Part shown: positions 1 to 8,284 of the stretch, one piece after another
Numbering within the stretch: the first letter of the stretch is position 1
Layout: each line of letters begins with the position of its first letter
From: Streptomyces aquilus
GTDB taxonomy: Bacteria > Actinomycetota > Actinomycetes > Streptomycetales > Streptomycetaceae
NCBI RefSeq assembly: GCF_003955715.1
Contig: NZ_CP034463.1
Location: forward strand, 9,920,001 to 9,984,000
Length of the DNA stretch: 64,000 bases
Direction of reading: 5' to 3'
The notes under the pieces: model-generated
Told to the model about the DNA's origin: nothing
The model's database searches: none
What the model saw: the letters and a program-made list of their open reading frames with translations, nothing else
Position numbers and translations under genes: made by a program

Positions 1-187
1 CGAACCCTGGGGCAAGGGCGAACGGACCGACTTCCACCGCGGCGGCGAGGACCACAAGGCGCTCTACGAGGCCATCGCGGCCGGTGAGCCCGAGCGGGCG
101 GAGGAGATCGCCCGGCAGCACTTCATGATCAGCGCCGAGATGATCCGTGACGTGCTGGCGCGGGTTCGGGGCGTGGAGCCGTCGTGA
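1..187 (+). CDS. GntR-family regulator, C-terminal end of FCD domain (partial)
   Basis: The window opens inside a gene whose last 61 codons are read from base 2 to a TGA at 185-187. The residues DHKALYEAIAAGEPERAEEI followed by a helix ending in ISAEMIRDVLARV match the last helices of the FCD (FadR C-terminal) effector domain of GntR-type regulators, where a His in the DH motif helps bind a metal or ligand. The DNA-binding half lies outside the window, so the regulated pathway cannot be told. Seen: tail sequence and stop. Inferred: family membership. Confidence 0.72.
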   Translation, partial: EPWGKGERTDFHRGGEDHKALYEAIAAGEPERAEEIARQHFMISAEMIRDVLARVRGVEPS

Positions 188-409
188 GGGGCAGACCTGT
201 CGACCGCATGGCCGTGCCCGTCGGAACGCTGACCGTGTCCCGGTGCGCGCTGCGCTTCCCGGGCGTGGTGAACGCGTATCCGGCCGATGGCGTATTGAAC
301 CTGCCGCCCGGTCGGCACAGTCTGGGTCTGCGCAGACTCGCCGTCCTGGTGTCCTCCCGAGCCCGGCGGCCCCGCAGGAATCTCGCGGGGGCTCATCGGG
401 CTCTGGGGC

Positions 410-604
410 GGTTGCCTCTCGGCAACTGCTCGGCGGCCAAGTCGTAGGAATCCTCGACCGCGTTGGTGATCAGCCGTTCGGTGACGCCGGGTCCCGGCCC
501 CAGCGAGATCCAGTGGCGCTTGTCGAGATAGCGTGGCTGACGTCGGGAAGGGACAGGGCCGCCTGGCGGGCGATGTCCTGGAGCCGGTCACCGGCCGCGC
601 TCAC
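410..604 (-). pseudogene. Broken YjbR/MmcQ-family gene with internal deletion
   Basis: Read on the minus strand, a GTG at 604-602 overlaps the TGA of the intact YjbR gene and starts a typical family N-terminus (RLQDIARQAALSLPDVSHA). The reading frame then shifts and resumes directly in the family C-terminus (YLDKRHWISLGPGPGV followed by LITNAVEDSYDLAAEQL). The central beta-sheet segment of about 50 codons is missing, so a tandem copy lost its middle. YjbR/MmcQ proteins are small, about 115-130 residues, with a CyaY-like fold and no settled function. Left edge approximate. Confidence 0.65.
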
Positions 605-996
605 CGGGCCGCCCGTGTGCCGGTGCCGTAGGTGTGCGGGTCGACAGGCTGCTCGGCCTTGGGCAGGCGGGCGACGACGAGCCGATAGGAGTCGGTGACG
701 AGCTCCCGGACGAACTCCTTGTCGACGCCTTCTCCGCTCTCCAGGGTGATCCAGTGCTTCTTGTTCATGTGGTAGCCGGGGGTGATGTGGCTGTACTGCT
801 CCCGTAGGGCGTGGGCCTCGCCGGGGTCCGCCTTGAGGATCACGACGGGCCGCCCCGGGACGTCGGTCATCAGCATGAACACCTTGCCGCGCACCTTGTA
901 GACCTCCCAGTCGGGGCCGAAGGGGTGCTCCGGCTGGGCTCCCGGGAGTTCCTCCGCGCATTCGGCGGCGGTCGTGTGCAGGTCCGATCCGTTCAT
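601..996 (-). CDS. YjbR/MmcQ family protein
   Basis: A 131-residue protein of the YjbR/MmcQ (DUF419) family, small cytoplasmic CyaY-like-fold proteins proposed to bind DNA but without a proven role. Diagnostic stretches are FGPDWEVYKVRGKVFMLM near residues 27-44, the VVILKADPGEAHALREQY strand-helix, and the NKKHWITLESGEGVDKEFV motif near residues 78-96. Length is normal. The ATG at 996-994 is preceded by a GAGGAAGG-type site. Its stop overlaps the GTG of the deleted second copy, so the two once formed a translationally coupled pair. Confidence 0.85.
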   Translation of the reverse strand: MNGSDLHTTAAECAEELPGAQPEHPFGPDWEVYKVRGKVFMLMTDVPGRPVVILKADPGEAHALREQYSHITPGYHMNKKHWITLESGEGVDKEFVRELVTDSYRLVVARLPKAEQPVDPHTYGTGTRAAR

Positions 997-1128
997 GGGG
1001 CGTTGCCTTCCTCAGGTGGTGACGGACGGTGGCATCCAAGGACGCGGGGAGGTGCGCCGCGCGGGCGCGGTGGCACGTCCATCCTTCCGCTGCGGCCAGG
1101 CAGAAGGGCGGTAGGCTGCGGACACGTG

Positions 1129-2055
1129 ATGGTCGACAAGCGACACCCCGGCCCGAGCGGAAGCGCGGCCAGTTCCGCCGCGGTTCCGCTGTTCGCTTTC
1201 GAGCCTCCGGTCGGTACCCCGTACGGCCTTGAGGTGAGTACCGTCGAGGACTTCTTCGCCCACCACGACGACTGGCCGTGGAACCCGCCCCGTCCGGGCC
1301 GTGCCACCTTCCACTACCTCATCGCGGTCACCGAGGGTGAGCTGCTGCATGACGTCGACCACGTCACGCGGACCGTCGCGCCCGGTCAGTGGCTGTGGGT
1401 ACGTCCCGGGCATGCCCAGTGCTGGCATCCGCCCGGCGCGGCGCGCGGCCCGTTCATCCTGTTCGAACCGGACGTGCTGCGGCCCGACCTCGCCCGTCTC
1501 CTGGCCCCACTCACCGCGCACGAGGCCCCCGCCGTGCTGACCCCGCACCCCGACGACACCGCCTGGCTCCGGCAGACCGCACTCCAGCTCCTGGACGAAC
1601 ACCGCGCACTGGGGCGCCGCCCCCTCGACATCCACCACGCCCTGCGGCGCAGCCTGCTCGAATCGCTGCTGCTGCGCCTGGCCAACTCCCCGGGCATCGC
1701 CCCGATCGGCGCTGCCACGGCCCACGCGGGCCGCGCCGACTGGTACGGACGCTTCCTGGACGCCTTGGAGCTGCACTTCCGCGAGCTCCACCACGCCGCG
1801 GACTACGCCGAGTTGCTCGGCTGCTCGGTCCGCACCCTCAGCCGTGCCGCCCGGCACGCCACCGGCAAGGGTGTACGCGAGCTCATCGACGAGCGGCGCC
1901 TGCTGGAAGCCCGGCGCCTGCTGGGAGTTGCCCGGTGGGATGCCCGGTCTGTGGCCGTCCACCTCGGCTTCAGTGATCCCGCGAACTTCGGTCGCTTCTT
2001 CCGCGACCGCACCGGCCTCACCCCGGCCGCCTTCGCGGCCGGCGAGGCAGGCTGA
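1129..2055 (+). CDS. AraC-family transcriptional regulator
   Basis: A 308-residue regulator with an N-terminal cupin-like sensor half (about residues 20-150; WLWVRPGHAQCWHPPG marks the barrel) and a C-terminal AraC/XylS double helix-turn-helix (about 215-305: YAELLGCSVRTLSRAARHAT, then SVAVHLGFSDPANFGRFFRD and GLTPAAF). Such proteins bind asymmetric operators and usually activate neighbouring catabolic genes. The ATG at 1129 directly follows an in-frame GTG at 1126; either could start it. It is divergent from the YjbR gene, which may be its target. A short fragment of a near-identical AraC gene lies 350 bases downstream. Confidence 0.85.
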   Translation: MVDKRHPGPSGSAASSAAVPLFAFEPPVGTPYGLEVSTVEDFFAHHDDWPWNPPRPGRATFHYLIAVTEGELLHDVDHVTRTVAPGQWLWVRPGHAQCWHPPGAARGPFILFEPDVLRPDLARLLAPLTAHEAPAVLTPHPDDTAWLRQTALQLLDEHRALGRRPLDIHHALRRSLLESLLLRLANSPGIAPIGAATAHAGRADWYGRFLDALELHFRELHHAADYAELLGCSVRTLSRAARHATGKGVRELIDERRLLEARRLLGVARWDARSVAVHLGFSDPANFGRFFRDRTGLTPAAFAAGEAG

Positions 2056-2081
2056 CGATTCTCGGTGGTTTCCGGGCGGGC

Positions 2082-2358
2082 TCAGTCGATGGCCTCGATG
2101 TTGACGTCGACCGTGCCGTCGTATTTCTTGAAGGCATCGGCCCCAGCGTCGATGTGGCCGAAGATGACGATGCCGGGGTCGGGGATGGACTGGCCGTCGT
2201 GGGCATAGAAGAGGGTGATGTCGGGACCGGGTGACCAGTAGGCGACGTTGCCGATCTCGTAGCCGAACTGCCGCTTGCCCCCTGCGGCCAGCGACCGGGG
2301 CAGGTGACCGTACTTCTCGCGCGTGAGCAGGTCGTCCATCTGTCAGTCGAATTCTCAT
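2082..2358 (-). pseudogene. Cyclophilin-like fold protein, internally deleted
   Basis: On the minus strand the family start MRIRLT is read from an ATG at 2358. The frame is then broken, and the second half (DDLLTREKYGHLPRSL, VAYWSPGPDITLFYAHDG, GIVIFGHIDAG) continues in another frame to a TGA at 2082. Intact members of this cyclophilin-like family (AF2212/TM1367 type) are about 110-120 residues. Roughly 30 codons between the first strand and DDLL are gone. The open 85-codon remainder has no ribosome binding site of its own. This is the same kind of internal deletion as in the YjbR copy at 410-604. Confidence 0.6.
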
Positions 2359-2385
2359 CTGGACCCTGCTCTCTTGGGTGTTGCT

Positions 2386-2440
2386 GGCACCGGGCACGGA
2401 ATTCATCGACGAGCGGCGCCTCCTGGAAGCCCGGGCTGGG
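2386..2440 (+). pseudogene. Scrap of a second AraC-type gene
   Basis: About 50 bases, reading FIDERRLLEAR on the plus strand, closely match the segment of the intact AraC gene near 1885-1920 (LIDERRLLEARRLL). Nothing else of that gene survives here. It shows that a related locus was once adjacent and was deleted. The surrounding 2340-2506 stretch holds no complete gene; a short minus-strand helix (YEELALELKKSL) could be another remnant that I cannot name. Confidence 0.5.
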
Positions 2441-2506
2441 CCGTCCATCAAGGACTTCTTCAACTCCAGTGCCAGTTCCTCATAGGGACGCAGAGTTGCC
2501 CACGTC

Positions 2507-3529
2507 TCAGTCGTCCAGGACGACGACGTGCTTGCCCGGCGTGGTGCCGGACTCGACGTCGGCCTGGGCGTCACGGACCTGTTCCAGGCCGTGGTAGACC
2601 TTCGCGACCGGGACTTTGAGGCGCCCTGCGGCGATGGCCTGGAGCTGGCTAGCGAAGACGTCGGCCGGGAGGTCTGCGGCCTGACCGCCGTAGGACGTCA
2701 GCCGCACCCCGCCCGGGATCATGAACGGGCTGAAGTCGGGAATCGTCCACTGGCCCGCGAGGGCTCCGGTGAAGCAGACCGTGCCGTGCCGGCGGACGGC
2801 GTCGAGGGTGTCGGCGAGTACCGAGCAGCCCACCAGCTCCAGTGCGGCGTCGACACCCTCCGGTAGCAGCTCGCGCACCTGGTCGGCGATCGTGCCGCTG
2901 TTGACGAGGGGATGGTCCACGCCCGCGGCCCGCAGGTCTCCAGCCCTTTCCGGGGTGCGGGTGGTGGACAGCACGGTGGCTCCGAGGTCCTTCGCGATCG
3001 TGGCCGCGCTCAGCCCGACCGTGGAGGTGCCGCCGCGGATCAGCAGCGTCTGCCCGGCCTTGAGGTCCAGGCCGGTGGTCAGCGATCCATAGGCGGTCTG
3101 GAACATCTCCGGCAGCGCACCGACGACCTCCCACGGCAGGCCGGACTCGAACGGGATGACCTGCGCCGCCGGGACGGTCACGTACTGGGCGTACGCGCCG
3201 TCGTACGAGCGGCCCATGCCGCCCATCATGGTCGCGACCTGCTGCCCCGGGCGCAGCCCGCTGTCCTCGTCGGCCTCATCGACCACGCCGACGCCCTCGA
3301 TGCCGGGTACACGCGGGTAGGTGACCTCGGCGTCCGACTCGCCCTTGCGGGTGGTGACCTCGGACTCGTTGACGCCGAACGCCTTCGCCCTGATCCGTAC
3401 CCAGCCGGGCTTGCGCACGGGCACCGGCACATCCTTGATCCGAAGTGCGTCGAGGCCGCCGGGCCGGGTGACGACGACGGCCCGCATCGTCCCCGGGGTG
3501 GCGTCACCAGCTGCTGACGGTTGGCTCAT
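2507..3529 (-). CDS. Zinc-type alcohol dehydrogenase / quinone oxidoreductase (MDR)
   Basis: A 340-residue medium-chain dehydrogenase/reductase of the quinone-oxidoreductase branch. The N-terminal GroES-like domain (about residues 15-130; VRIRAKAFGVNESE, RVPGIEGVGVVDEAD) carries no structural zinc cysteines, as usual for this branch. The Rossmann domain (about 140-270) has the NADPH-binding loop GTSTVGLSAATIAKDLGA. It probably reduces quinones or activated enones with NADPH in the cytosol. The ATG at 3529 gives a normal length; an in-frame upstream extension is not supported. Same direction as, and 49 bases downstream of, the carboxylesterase, so probably co-transcribed. Confidence 0.82.
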   Translation of the reverse strand: MSQPSAAGDATPGTMRAVVVTRPGGLDALRIKDVPVPVRKPGWVRIRAKAFGVNESEVTTRKGESDAEVTYPRVPGIEGVGVVDEADEDSGLRPGQQVATMMGGMGRSYDGAYAQYVTVPAAQVIPFESGLPWEVVGALPEMFQTAYGSLTTGLDLKAGQTLLIRGGTSTVGLSAATIAKDLGATVLSTTRTPERAGDLRAAGVDHPLVNSGTIADQVRELLPEGVDAALELVGCSVLADTLDAVRRHGTVCFTGALAGQWTIPDFSPFMIPGGVRLTSYGGQAADLPADVFASQLQAIAAGRLKVPVAKVYHGLEQVRDAQADVESGTTPGKHVVVLDD

Positions 3530-3578
3530 GTCGAGTTCCCTACTCCCTGGTGCGCTGTTGCGTATCGTCCGACGGCCG

Positions 3579-5015
3579 TCAGGGGCGGGCGATGTTTTCG
3601 AACAGGTCGAGGACCTCCTGGTAGTGGGCGCTGGGCTCGTAGGGAAGGCTGCCGATACTTCCCGAGGTGGGCCGGTCCGTGACGGCGGGCCACAGGCGCC
3701 TCTGCTCGCCGGTGACGAAGTCGAGGACGATGTCGCGGATACGGGTGTCACGGTCGGCTTGTTCGGGGCTGCGGCCCGGCTTTTCCTGGCCGACCAGGGC
3801 GTACATCTCGGTGCCGTGCACGGCGGGCGCGCCCTCGGCGGGCCCGATCGCGAGGAGATGGGCGTTGCCGCCCGCGGCGGCGTGGGCCAGAGCGCCGCGG
3901 GCGGCGGGGAGCGTGAAGATGTAGTCCGTCAGGGACGCGGCGCGGACCTCGGCAGGGCTGCGGCCGCCCTGGTCGTAGATGTCGACGATCTTCTTGGCGC
4001 GGGAGCGGGGAACGCGCCACCCCGCGAATTCGTCGGTGACGCGCTCGACGGTGTGCGGGTCGAACCGGTCGAGGTCGTTCGCCACCCACCAGCCCATCTC
4101 GTCGCTGGCCGTGCTCAGGAGCACGTCAATGCCCCGGTGTGAGCCCGAGGCCAGGACGTTCAGGGGGTGGGCGTGCACCACCGAGCCGGGCTGTCCGGCG
4201 TCCAGGACGACACCGAGACTCTGGTTGTCCATCCCGCCGCGGACTCCGAGGTCCGTCGGACAGACCGTGTGCAGGGCGGCCACCAGGGAGGCGGCGTCGA
4301 GATCGATCAGCTTGTCGGGGTTGCCCGCGACACCGAGTTCGGTGACGAACCGCTCCGCGAGCTCCTCGGCCCACCATGCCGGGACGAGGCGCGAGGGAGC
4401 GCCGGAGAACCCGGCCAGTCGCCGGTACAGGCCGTCCGCGGAGGGGGCCCCGAGCAGCCCGAGGGTGGTGTAGGCGCCGGCGCTGTGGCCGAAGACGGTG
4501 ACCTCGTCGGGGTCGCCACCGAAGGAGGCGATGTTCTGCTTGATCCAGGTGAGGGCGGCGATGATGTCCTGCAGGCCCAGGTTGCTGGCCTCGGCGAGCC
4601 GCCCGCCGTACTGGGAGAGCGAGAGCGCGCCCAGGGCGCCGAGCCGGTAGTTGACCGAGACGCTCACCACGCGTCCCGTCGCGGCGAGAGGGGCGGCGTT
4701 CGAGGTGGTCTGCGTGTTCGCGCCGTACTCGAATCCGCCGCCATGGATGTACACGGCCACCGGAAGTGCCTTCCCTGCCGGCTGCTCGGGAGCCCACACG
4801 TTCAGGTTCAGGCAGTCCTCGCCCATCCCGCTGTCCGCTTCGAGCCAGTCGCCGGCATCGGGCTGGACGGAGACGACGCCCTTGCGGTCATACGGGCGGT
4901 CCGGAGCGAAGTCCGCGACCACGGGGCGGCGGTACCGCTCGGCGGCGGCGTACGGGATTCCCCACCAGGACCGCACCCCTGGTGCAGTCGGAGCCTTGGG
5001 CGCGGTCGCGGTCAT
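3579..5015 (-). CDS. Type B carboxylesterase
   Basis: A 478-residue alpha/beta-hydrolase of the carboxylesterase type B (PnbA-like) family. The oxyanion loop is YIHGGGFEYG (about residue 89), the nucleophile elbow is FGHSAG (Ser near 177), and the catalytic His is probably the one in VHGTEMYAL, close to the C-terminus. EDCLNLNVW is a family signature. There is no signal peptide, so it is probably cytosolic and cleaves small esters. It lies upstream of and co-directional with the quinone oxidoreductase. A perfect 11+2+11 inverted repeat lies about 120 bases upstream of the ATG and may be the operator for both genes. Confidence 0.85.
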   Translation of the reverse strand: MTATAPKAPTAPGVRSWWGIPYAAAERYRRPVVADFAPDRPYDRKGVVSVQPDAGDWLEADSGMGEDCLNLNVWAPEQPAGKALPVAVYIHGGGFEYGANTQTTSNAAPLAATGRVVSVSVNYRLGALGALSLSQYGGRLAEASNLGLQDIIAALTWIKQNIASFGGDPDEVTVFGHSAGAYTTLGLLGAPSADGLYRRLAGFSGAPSRLVPAWWAEELAERFVTELGVAGNPDKLIDLDAASLVAALHTVCPTDLGVRGGMDNQSLGVVLDAGQPGSVVHAHPLNVLASGSHRGIDVLLSTASDEMGWWVANDLDRFDPHTVERVTDEFAGWRVPRSRAKKIVDIYDQGGRSPAEVRAASLTDYIFTLPAARGALAHAAAGGNAHLLAIGPAEGAPAVHGTEMYALVGQEKPGRSPEQADRDTRIRDIVLDFVTGEQRRLWPAVTDRPTSGSIGSLPYEPSAHYQEVLDLFENIARP

Positions 5016-5564
5016 GGCGTGAGATTCCTTCCGGTGCGGTCGAGGTAGTGCGCGCGGCGTGTCGGCGGCTGATCGCTCGCCGCGACGCTCTCCAAGCTTT
5101 CCCTGGACTCCGACAAAGTGCCGTGCGGACAGCGGTCACCTGGTGGTCACCAGGTGACACCTCTCCTCTCCTCACCTCTCCTCTCCTTTCCTCACCTCGT
5201 TCTCGTCGCCGGGGCCGCTGCGGCGGCCCGGCCGGCGTGAGGTCCTGCTGTCAGCGCGCCCGGTGGATTTTGGCCAGGGGAACCCACGTCGTGCGGGCAC
5301 AGCACGGCGCTGACGGTGAAGGAGATCGTGCCTTCGTCGCGGAGGTTGATCAGCGGTGAAACTGCGGGCACGGATCGCGCACCTGATGGACGCCTGTTGG
5401 CCGGCACCCTGGGCTCGGAGACCTGCACTCTGCGCGTCTAGGCGGCGGCCCGTAGGTGCGGCACCCGCAGGCGCCGGGCCTGCAACTGCCCAAGCCCTGA
5501 CGGAGCCTATGGACACCGGTCGGGGTCGACCGGCCCGCGGGTCGAGTCCTGGAACGCGCCGTTG
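5016..5564. other. Non-coding stretch upstream of esterase
   Basis: No convincing gene. It holds the esterase leader with the 24-base palindrome described separately, a pyrimidine-rich run at about 5159-5198 made of repeated CCTCTCCT units, and a minus-strand segment (LINLRDEGTISFTVSAVL near 5295-5355) that reads like a piece of a protein but has no partner sequence to name it. Confidence 0.5.
5135..5158. promoter_or_regulatory. 24-base perfect inverted repeat, candidate operator
   Basis: GTCACCTGGTG and CACCAGGTGAC form 11-base arms around a 2-base GT spacer, a shape typical of a dimeric regulator site. It sits about 120 bases before the esterase ATG, which is within its likely promoter region. 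No regulator gene is immediately adjacent; the AraC gene 3 kb away is the nearest. Confidence 0.5.
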
Positions 5565-6238
5565 CCGTCGTCGCGGTCGATGCGCCGTACCATCAGTCCG
5601 AAGCACATGTCAACGCACCCTGGGTGAGCGGCCGTTGGGCTCGCGCCGGGTCGTCGCCGACTGCGGGTGCGCCGGTACCTCTGCGACCGCAGGAGCTGTT
5701 CCCGCACGCCGTTCGTCGAGCAGGTGCCCGGTCTGTCGCAGCCGGCGGCACACCCGTGCGACGGGACGGCCGCCGAGCTCGATCGCGATCGACCGGAGCC
5801 AGCCCGCCAGTCCGGTACTGGAACGGCGGTAGCGCGCGGCAAGGGCTGTACCTACGACACCGTGCTGGTCGACGTCGAGGCCGGCCGGGTCGTGGACGTG
5901 CTGCCCGCCCGCACCACCGAGACGTTCGCGGCCTGGCTCAAGCACTATCCCGGCGCGGAGATCATCTGCCGGGACCGGGCCACCGCCTACACCAAGCCGG
6001 TCAGGGAAGCCGCCCCCGATGCCCTCGAAGTCGCTGATCGCCGGCACCTGTTGCAGAACCTGTCCGCCGCGGTGGAGAAGGCCTGCCATCAGCACCGCGA
6101 CTGCCTGCGCAAACGCGCCGAGGAGGAGACGGTGACCGAAGCGGCCGAAGTGCCGTAGGTGACCCCGATGCTGTTACCGCCCACGGAACTGCCCCGCACC
6201 CAGCTCATCCAGCGCACCCGCCATCGCCCCGTGGTCAG
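5565..6238 (+). mobile_element. Decayed ISL3-family transposase with internal inversion
   Basis: Plus-strand pieces of an ISL3 transposase appear in order: zinc-finger-side residues RPLGSRRVV, then after a frameshift LRVRRYLCDRRSC and FVEQVPGLS, then YDTVLVDVEAGRVVDVLP with EIICRDRATAY and DALEVADRRHLLQNLSAAVE, then a tail to about 6238. The expected piece between VPGLS and TYDTVL is instead encoded on the opposite strand at about 5738-5838 (RYRRSSTGLAGWLRSIAIEL, GGRPVARVCRRL). A segment of roughly 100 bases has therefore flipped in place. The element has frameshifts and a stop and cannot make transposase. Its 3' edge abuts the NmrA gene. Confidence 0.7.
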
Positions 6239-7098
6239 CCGACCAGGTCGGCGCGGTGCGCCGCGAAGTAGTCGGTGACAGGTGTGGCCGGCTCACCGGT
6301 GAGCCGTTGGACGGTGTGGGTCGTGATGTCGTACCAGCCATTGCGTTTGGCGATGCCGGAGGTGCTCCAGGCGTGAGCGAAGTGCTCGGGGATTCCCTGA
6401 TCCAGGAGCCGCTGGGGCTGTTCGGCGTCGGACACATCCTCGCACCGCACGTGGCGGCCAGTCGCCTCGGTCAGCGCAGCAGCGATGTCTGTGTCGGTCA
6501 CCGCCTCGGGCCCGGTGATCTCCAGGATCTCTCCCTGACTGCCTCCCTCGGCCAGGAGGGCGGCGGCCACAGCGGCGCTGTCGTCACGGGTGAGGTGGCC
6601 GATGCGCCCGTCCCGGCTGTTACTGGGAAGGACTCCGGTGGCTACGGCCCGGGGGGCCACGCCGATCAGGGTCAACATCTCGACCCAGACGTTGAAGCGC
6701 AGCACCGTAAAGGGCAGCCCGGAGTCCGCCAGCAACCGTTCCGTGGCCCCGTAGTCGGGGACGAGGGGGTTGGGGTGTCCTGGGTTGCCGGCGCGGGTGA
6801 GGGAGGTGAAGACGACGTGGCCTACACCCACCTTCGCGGCGGCGTCGATCGCCCGGGCGTGCTTGGGCAGGCGGTCGCTGGTACCGATGCTGATGATCAG
6901 GAGCCGTTCCACGCCGTCGAGAGCGCGTACCATCGCGTTCGGATCGTCGAAGTCGCCGTAGCAGGTCTTCACGCCCAAGTCGGCACTCCTCTCCGGAGTG
7001 CGGGACAACGCCAGGACGCGGGCGGCGTCGGTGCGCTGGATGAGATGTCGGACAGTCAGGCTGCCCAGGTTTCCCGAGGCTCCAGTCACTGCGATCAC
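6235..7098 (-). CDS. NmrA-like NAD(P)-binding protein
   Basis: A 287-residue Rossmann protein of the NmrA / atypical SDR group. VIAVTGASGNLGSLTVRHLI holds the GxxGxxG nucleotide loop; VGHVVFTSLTRAG and YGATERLLADSGLPFTVLR follow the NmrA pattern. It may sense NAD(P) state or reduce a quinone-like compound. The GTG at 7098 was chosen because AAGGAG lies 7 bases before it; the frame is open further upstream. It is divergent from an HxlR regulator, an arrangement commonly seen when the regulator controls the oxidoreductase. The last bases coincide with the end of the ISL3 debris. Confidence 0.8.
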   Translation of the reverse strand: MIAVTGASGNLGSLTVRHLIQRTDAARVLALSRTPERSADLGVKTCYGDFDDPNAMVRALDGVERLLIISIGTSDRLPKHARAIDAAAKVGVGHVVFTSLTRAGNPGHPNPLVPDYGATERLLADSGLPFTVLRFNVWVEMLTLIGVAPRAVATGVLPSNSRDGRIGHLTRDDSAAVAAALLAEGGSQGEILEITGPEAVTDTDIAAALTEATGRHVRCEDVSDAEQPQRLLDQGIPEHFAHAWSTSGIAKRNGWYDITTHTVQRLTGEPATPVTDYFAAHRADLVG

Positions 7099-7169
7099 GA
7101 GAAGCTCCTTTACCAGGTGTCTAATCTGATGATTGGTCAGTGCGCGTCGTCCCGTAAGAAGGCACATTG
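7099..7169. promoter_or_regulatory. Divergent promoter region NmrA / HxlR
   Basis: The 71 bases between the two start codons must hold both promoters. A short AT-rich inverted motif AATC-TGAT-GATT at 7123-7134 stands out in otherwise GC-rich DNA and is a reasonable HxlR operator or -10 region. Its role is inferred only from position. Confidence 0.4.
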
Positions 7170-7580
7170 ATGTCACCCCTCTCTGAAACCTCGGCAGTCG
7201 AACCCTTCGGCGGCGTCACGGTGCCGGTCACCGTCGACGACCACGAGCGGTGTCCGGCAACGGCGCTGCTACGCCGTGTCGGCGACAAGTGGAGCCCGGT
7301 ACTGCTGTCGCTCCTGGCGCAGCGCAGTCATGGGTTCAACGAACTCGACCGGTCGGTCCAGGGCATCAGCCGCCGCATGCTGGTGCGCACGCTGCGATCG
7401 CTGGAACGCGACGGACTCATCAGCCGAGCCCTTCATCCCGGCACACCCGTGCGGGCCGAGTACGCCCTGACCGACCTCGGCCGCTCCCTACGCGAGCTGC
7501 TGATCACGCTCGGACAATGGGCAGTCGTCCACGAGACCGAGATGCAGACAGCACGTGCCCGATACGACGCCGGATCCTGA
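7170..7580 (+). CDS. HxlR-family transcriptional regulator
   Basis: A 136-residue winged-helix protein. CPATALLRRVGDKWSPVLLS is the hallmark HxlR entry with a conserved Cys near residue 28, often a redox or electrophile sensor. It is followed by FNELDRSVQGISRRMLVRTL (recognition helix) and the wing DGLISRALHPGTPVRAEYAL. Length is typical. It starts at ATG 7170, preceded by an in-frame TTG. Likely role: control of the divergent NmrA gene, and itself. Confidence 0.88.
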   Translation: MSPLSETSAVEPFGGVTVPVTVDDHERCPATALLRRVGDKWSPVLLSLLAQRSHGFNELDRSVQGISRRMLVRTLRSLERDGLISRALHPGTPVRAEYALTDLGRSLRELLITLGQWAVVHETEMQTARARYDAGS

Positions 7581-7873
7581 CCTCGCTCAACACCAACCTG
7601 TGCCTACGCCGAATTCCCAAGCCCCTCTGCGGCGTTGGCCGGCGCCTGTGCCTCAAAGCTTGACGGAACTGCGGCCAGAGCCGTTTCCAAAGATCCTCAT
7701 CACCTGGGCGGTCGCCTTCCCGTAGCGGCTGGTGTCGGTGACCGTCACGGCCTGCTCGGCGCCCAGGTTGCCGGGTCGCCGTAGACGAACTCACCGCCGT
7801 GCTTTGGCGGTTGCCCGCCGTGGGGACGGTGCTGGTGACCCGGAACGGTGGTGCCATCCATGCCGGCACGGGG
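7581..7873. other. Intergenic, no supported gene
   Basis: About 290 bases after the HxlR stop. Plus-strand pieces such as KILITWAVAF and VSVTVTACSAPRLPG are broken by stops and resemble decayed coding sequence, but I cannot assign a family. Confidence 0.35.
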
Positions 7874-8284
7874 TCAAATCTCGATGCGCCGTTGCCACCA
7901 GGGCAGATGTTGCAGGGCGAATGGATCGTTGACAGTGCGCCTCAGGACGCGTGCGTCCAGCGGCGCCAACACGGCTTGCAGCTCTCTTCGAGCACGGGGA
8001 CGGAGGTTGCAGGCGGCGACTTCGAGTAGCGTGCGGATGTGCCCTGTGGGGACGTCGGAGTACCCGTATCGCCACTCTTCCGCGTTGCGGGGGCGACCGG
8101 CTCGTTGGGTCCAGCGGTGGAAGGCAAGCGCAATGTGACCCCTGGGCAAGCGTCGCTCCCGCTCGAACTGGGCGATTTGGCGGTTCGTTGAAGTGGACAG
8201 TCCTCTGATGACGGTCCGTCTGAAGTGCCTGGTGTCGTGCAGCGGCAGCTGGGACCTGATCTCGCCCGGTGTCCGGCGAGGCAT
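7874..8284 (-). CDS. Hypothetical protein, 136 residues
   Basis: An ATG-started frame with normal G/C third-position bias. The protein is basic and rich in Arg/His/Trp (ERERRLPRGHIALAFHRWTQ, EEWRYGYSDVPTGHIRTLLE, and a WW near the C-terminus), with no signal peptide or membrane segment. The helix LLEVAACNLRPRARRELQAV suggests a compact helical, possibly nucleic-acid-binding protein. I do not recognise the family. It is isolated between degraded stretches, so it may be accessory or decaying. Confidence 0.5.
   Translation of the reverse strand: MPRRTPGEIRSQLPLHDTRHFRRTVIRGLSTSTNRQIAQFERERRLPRGHIALAFHRWTQRAGRPRNAEEWRYGYSDVPTGHIRTLLEVAACNLRPRARRELQAVLAPLDARVLRRTVNDPFALQHLPWWQRRIEI

Noticed and set aside
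5159..5198. Pyrimidine-rich CCTCTCCT repeat as a regulatory element
   Set aside because: Simple-sequence slippage is the easier explanation; no regulator is known to bind such tracts here.
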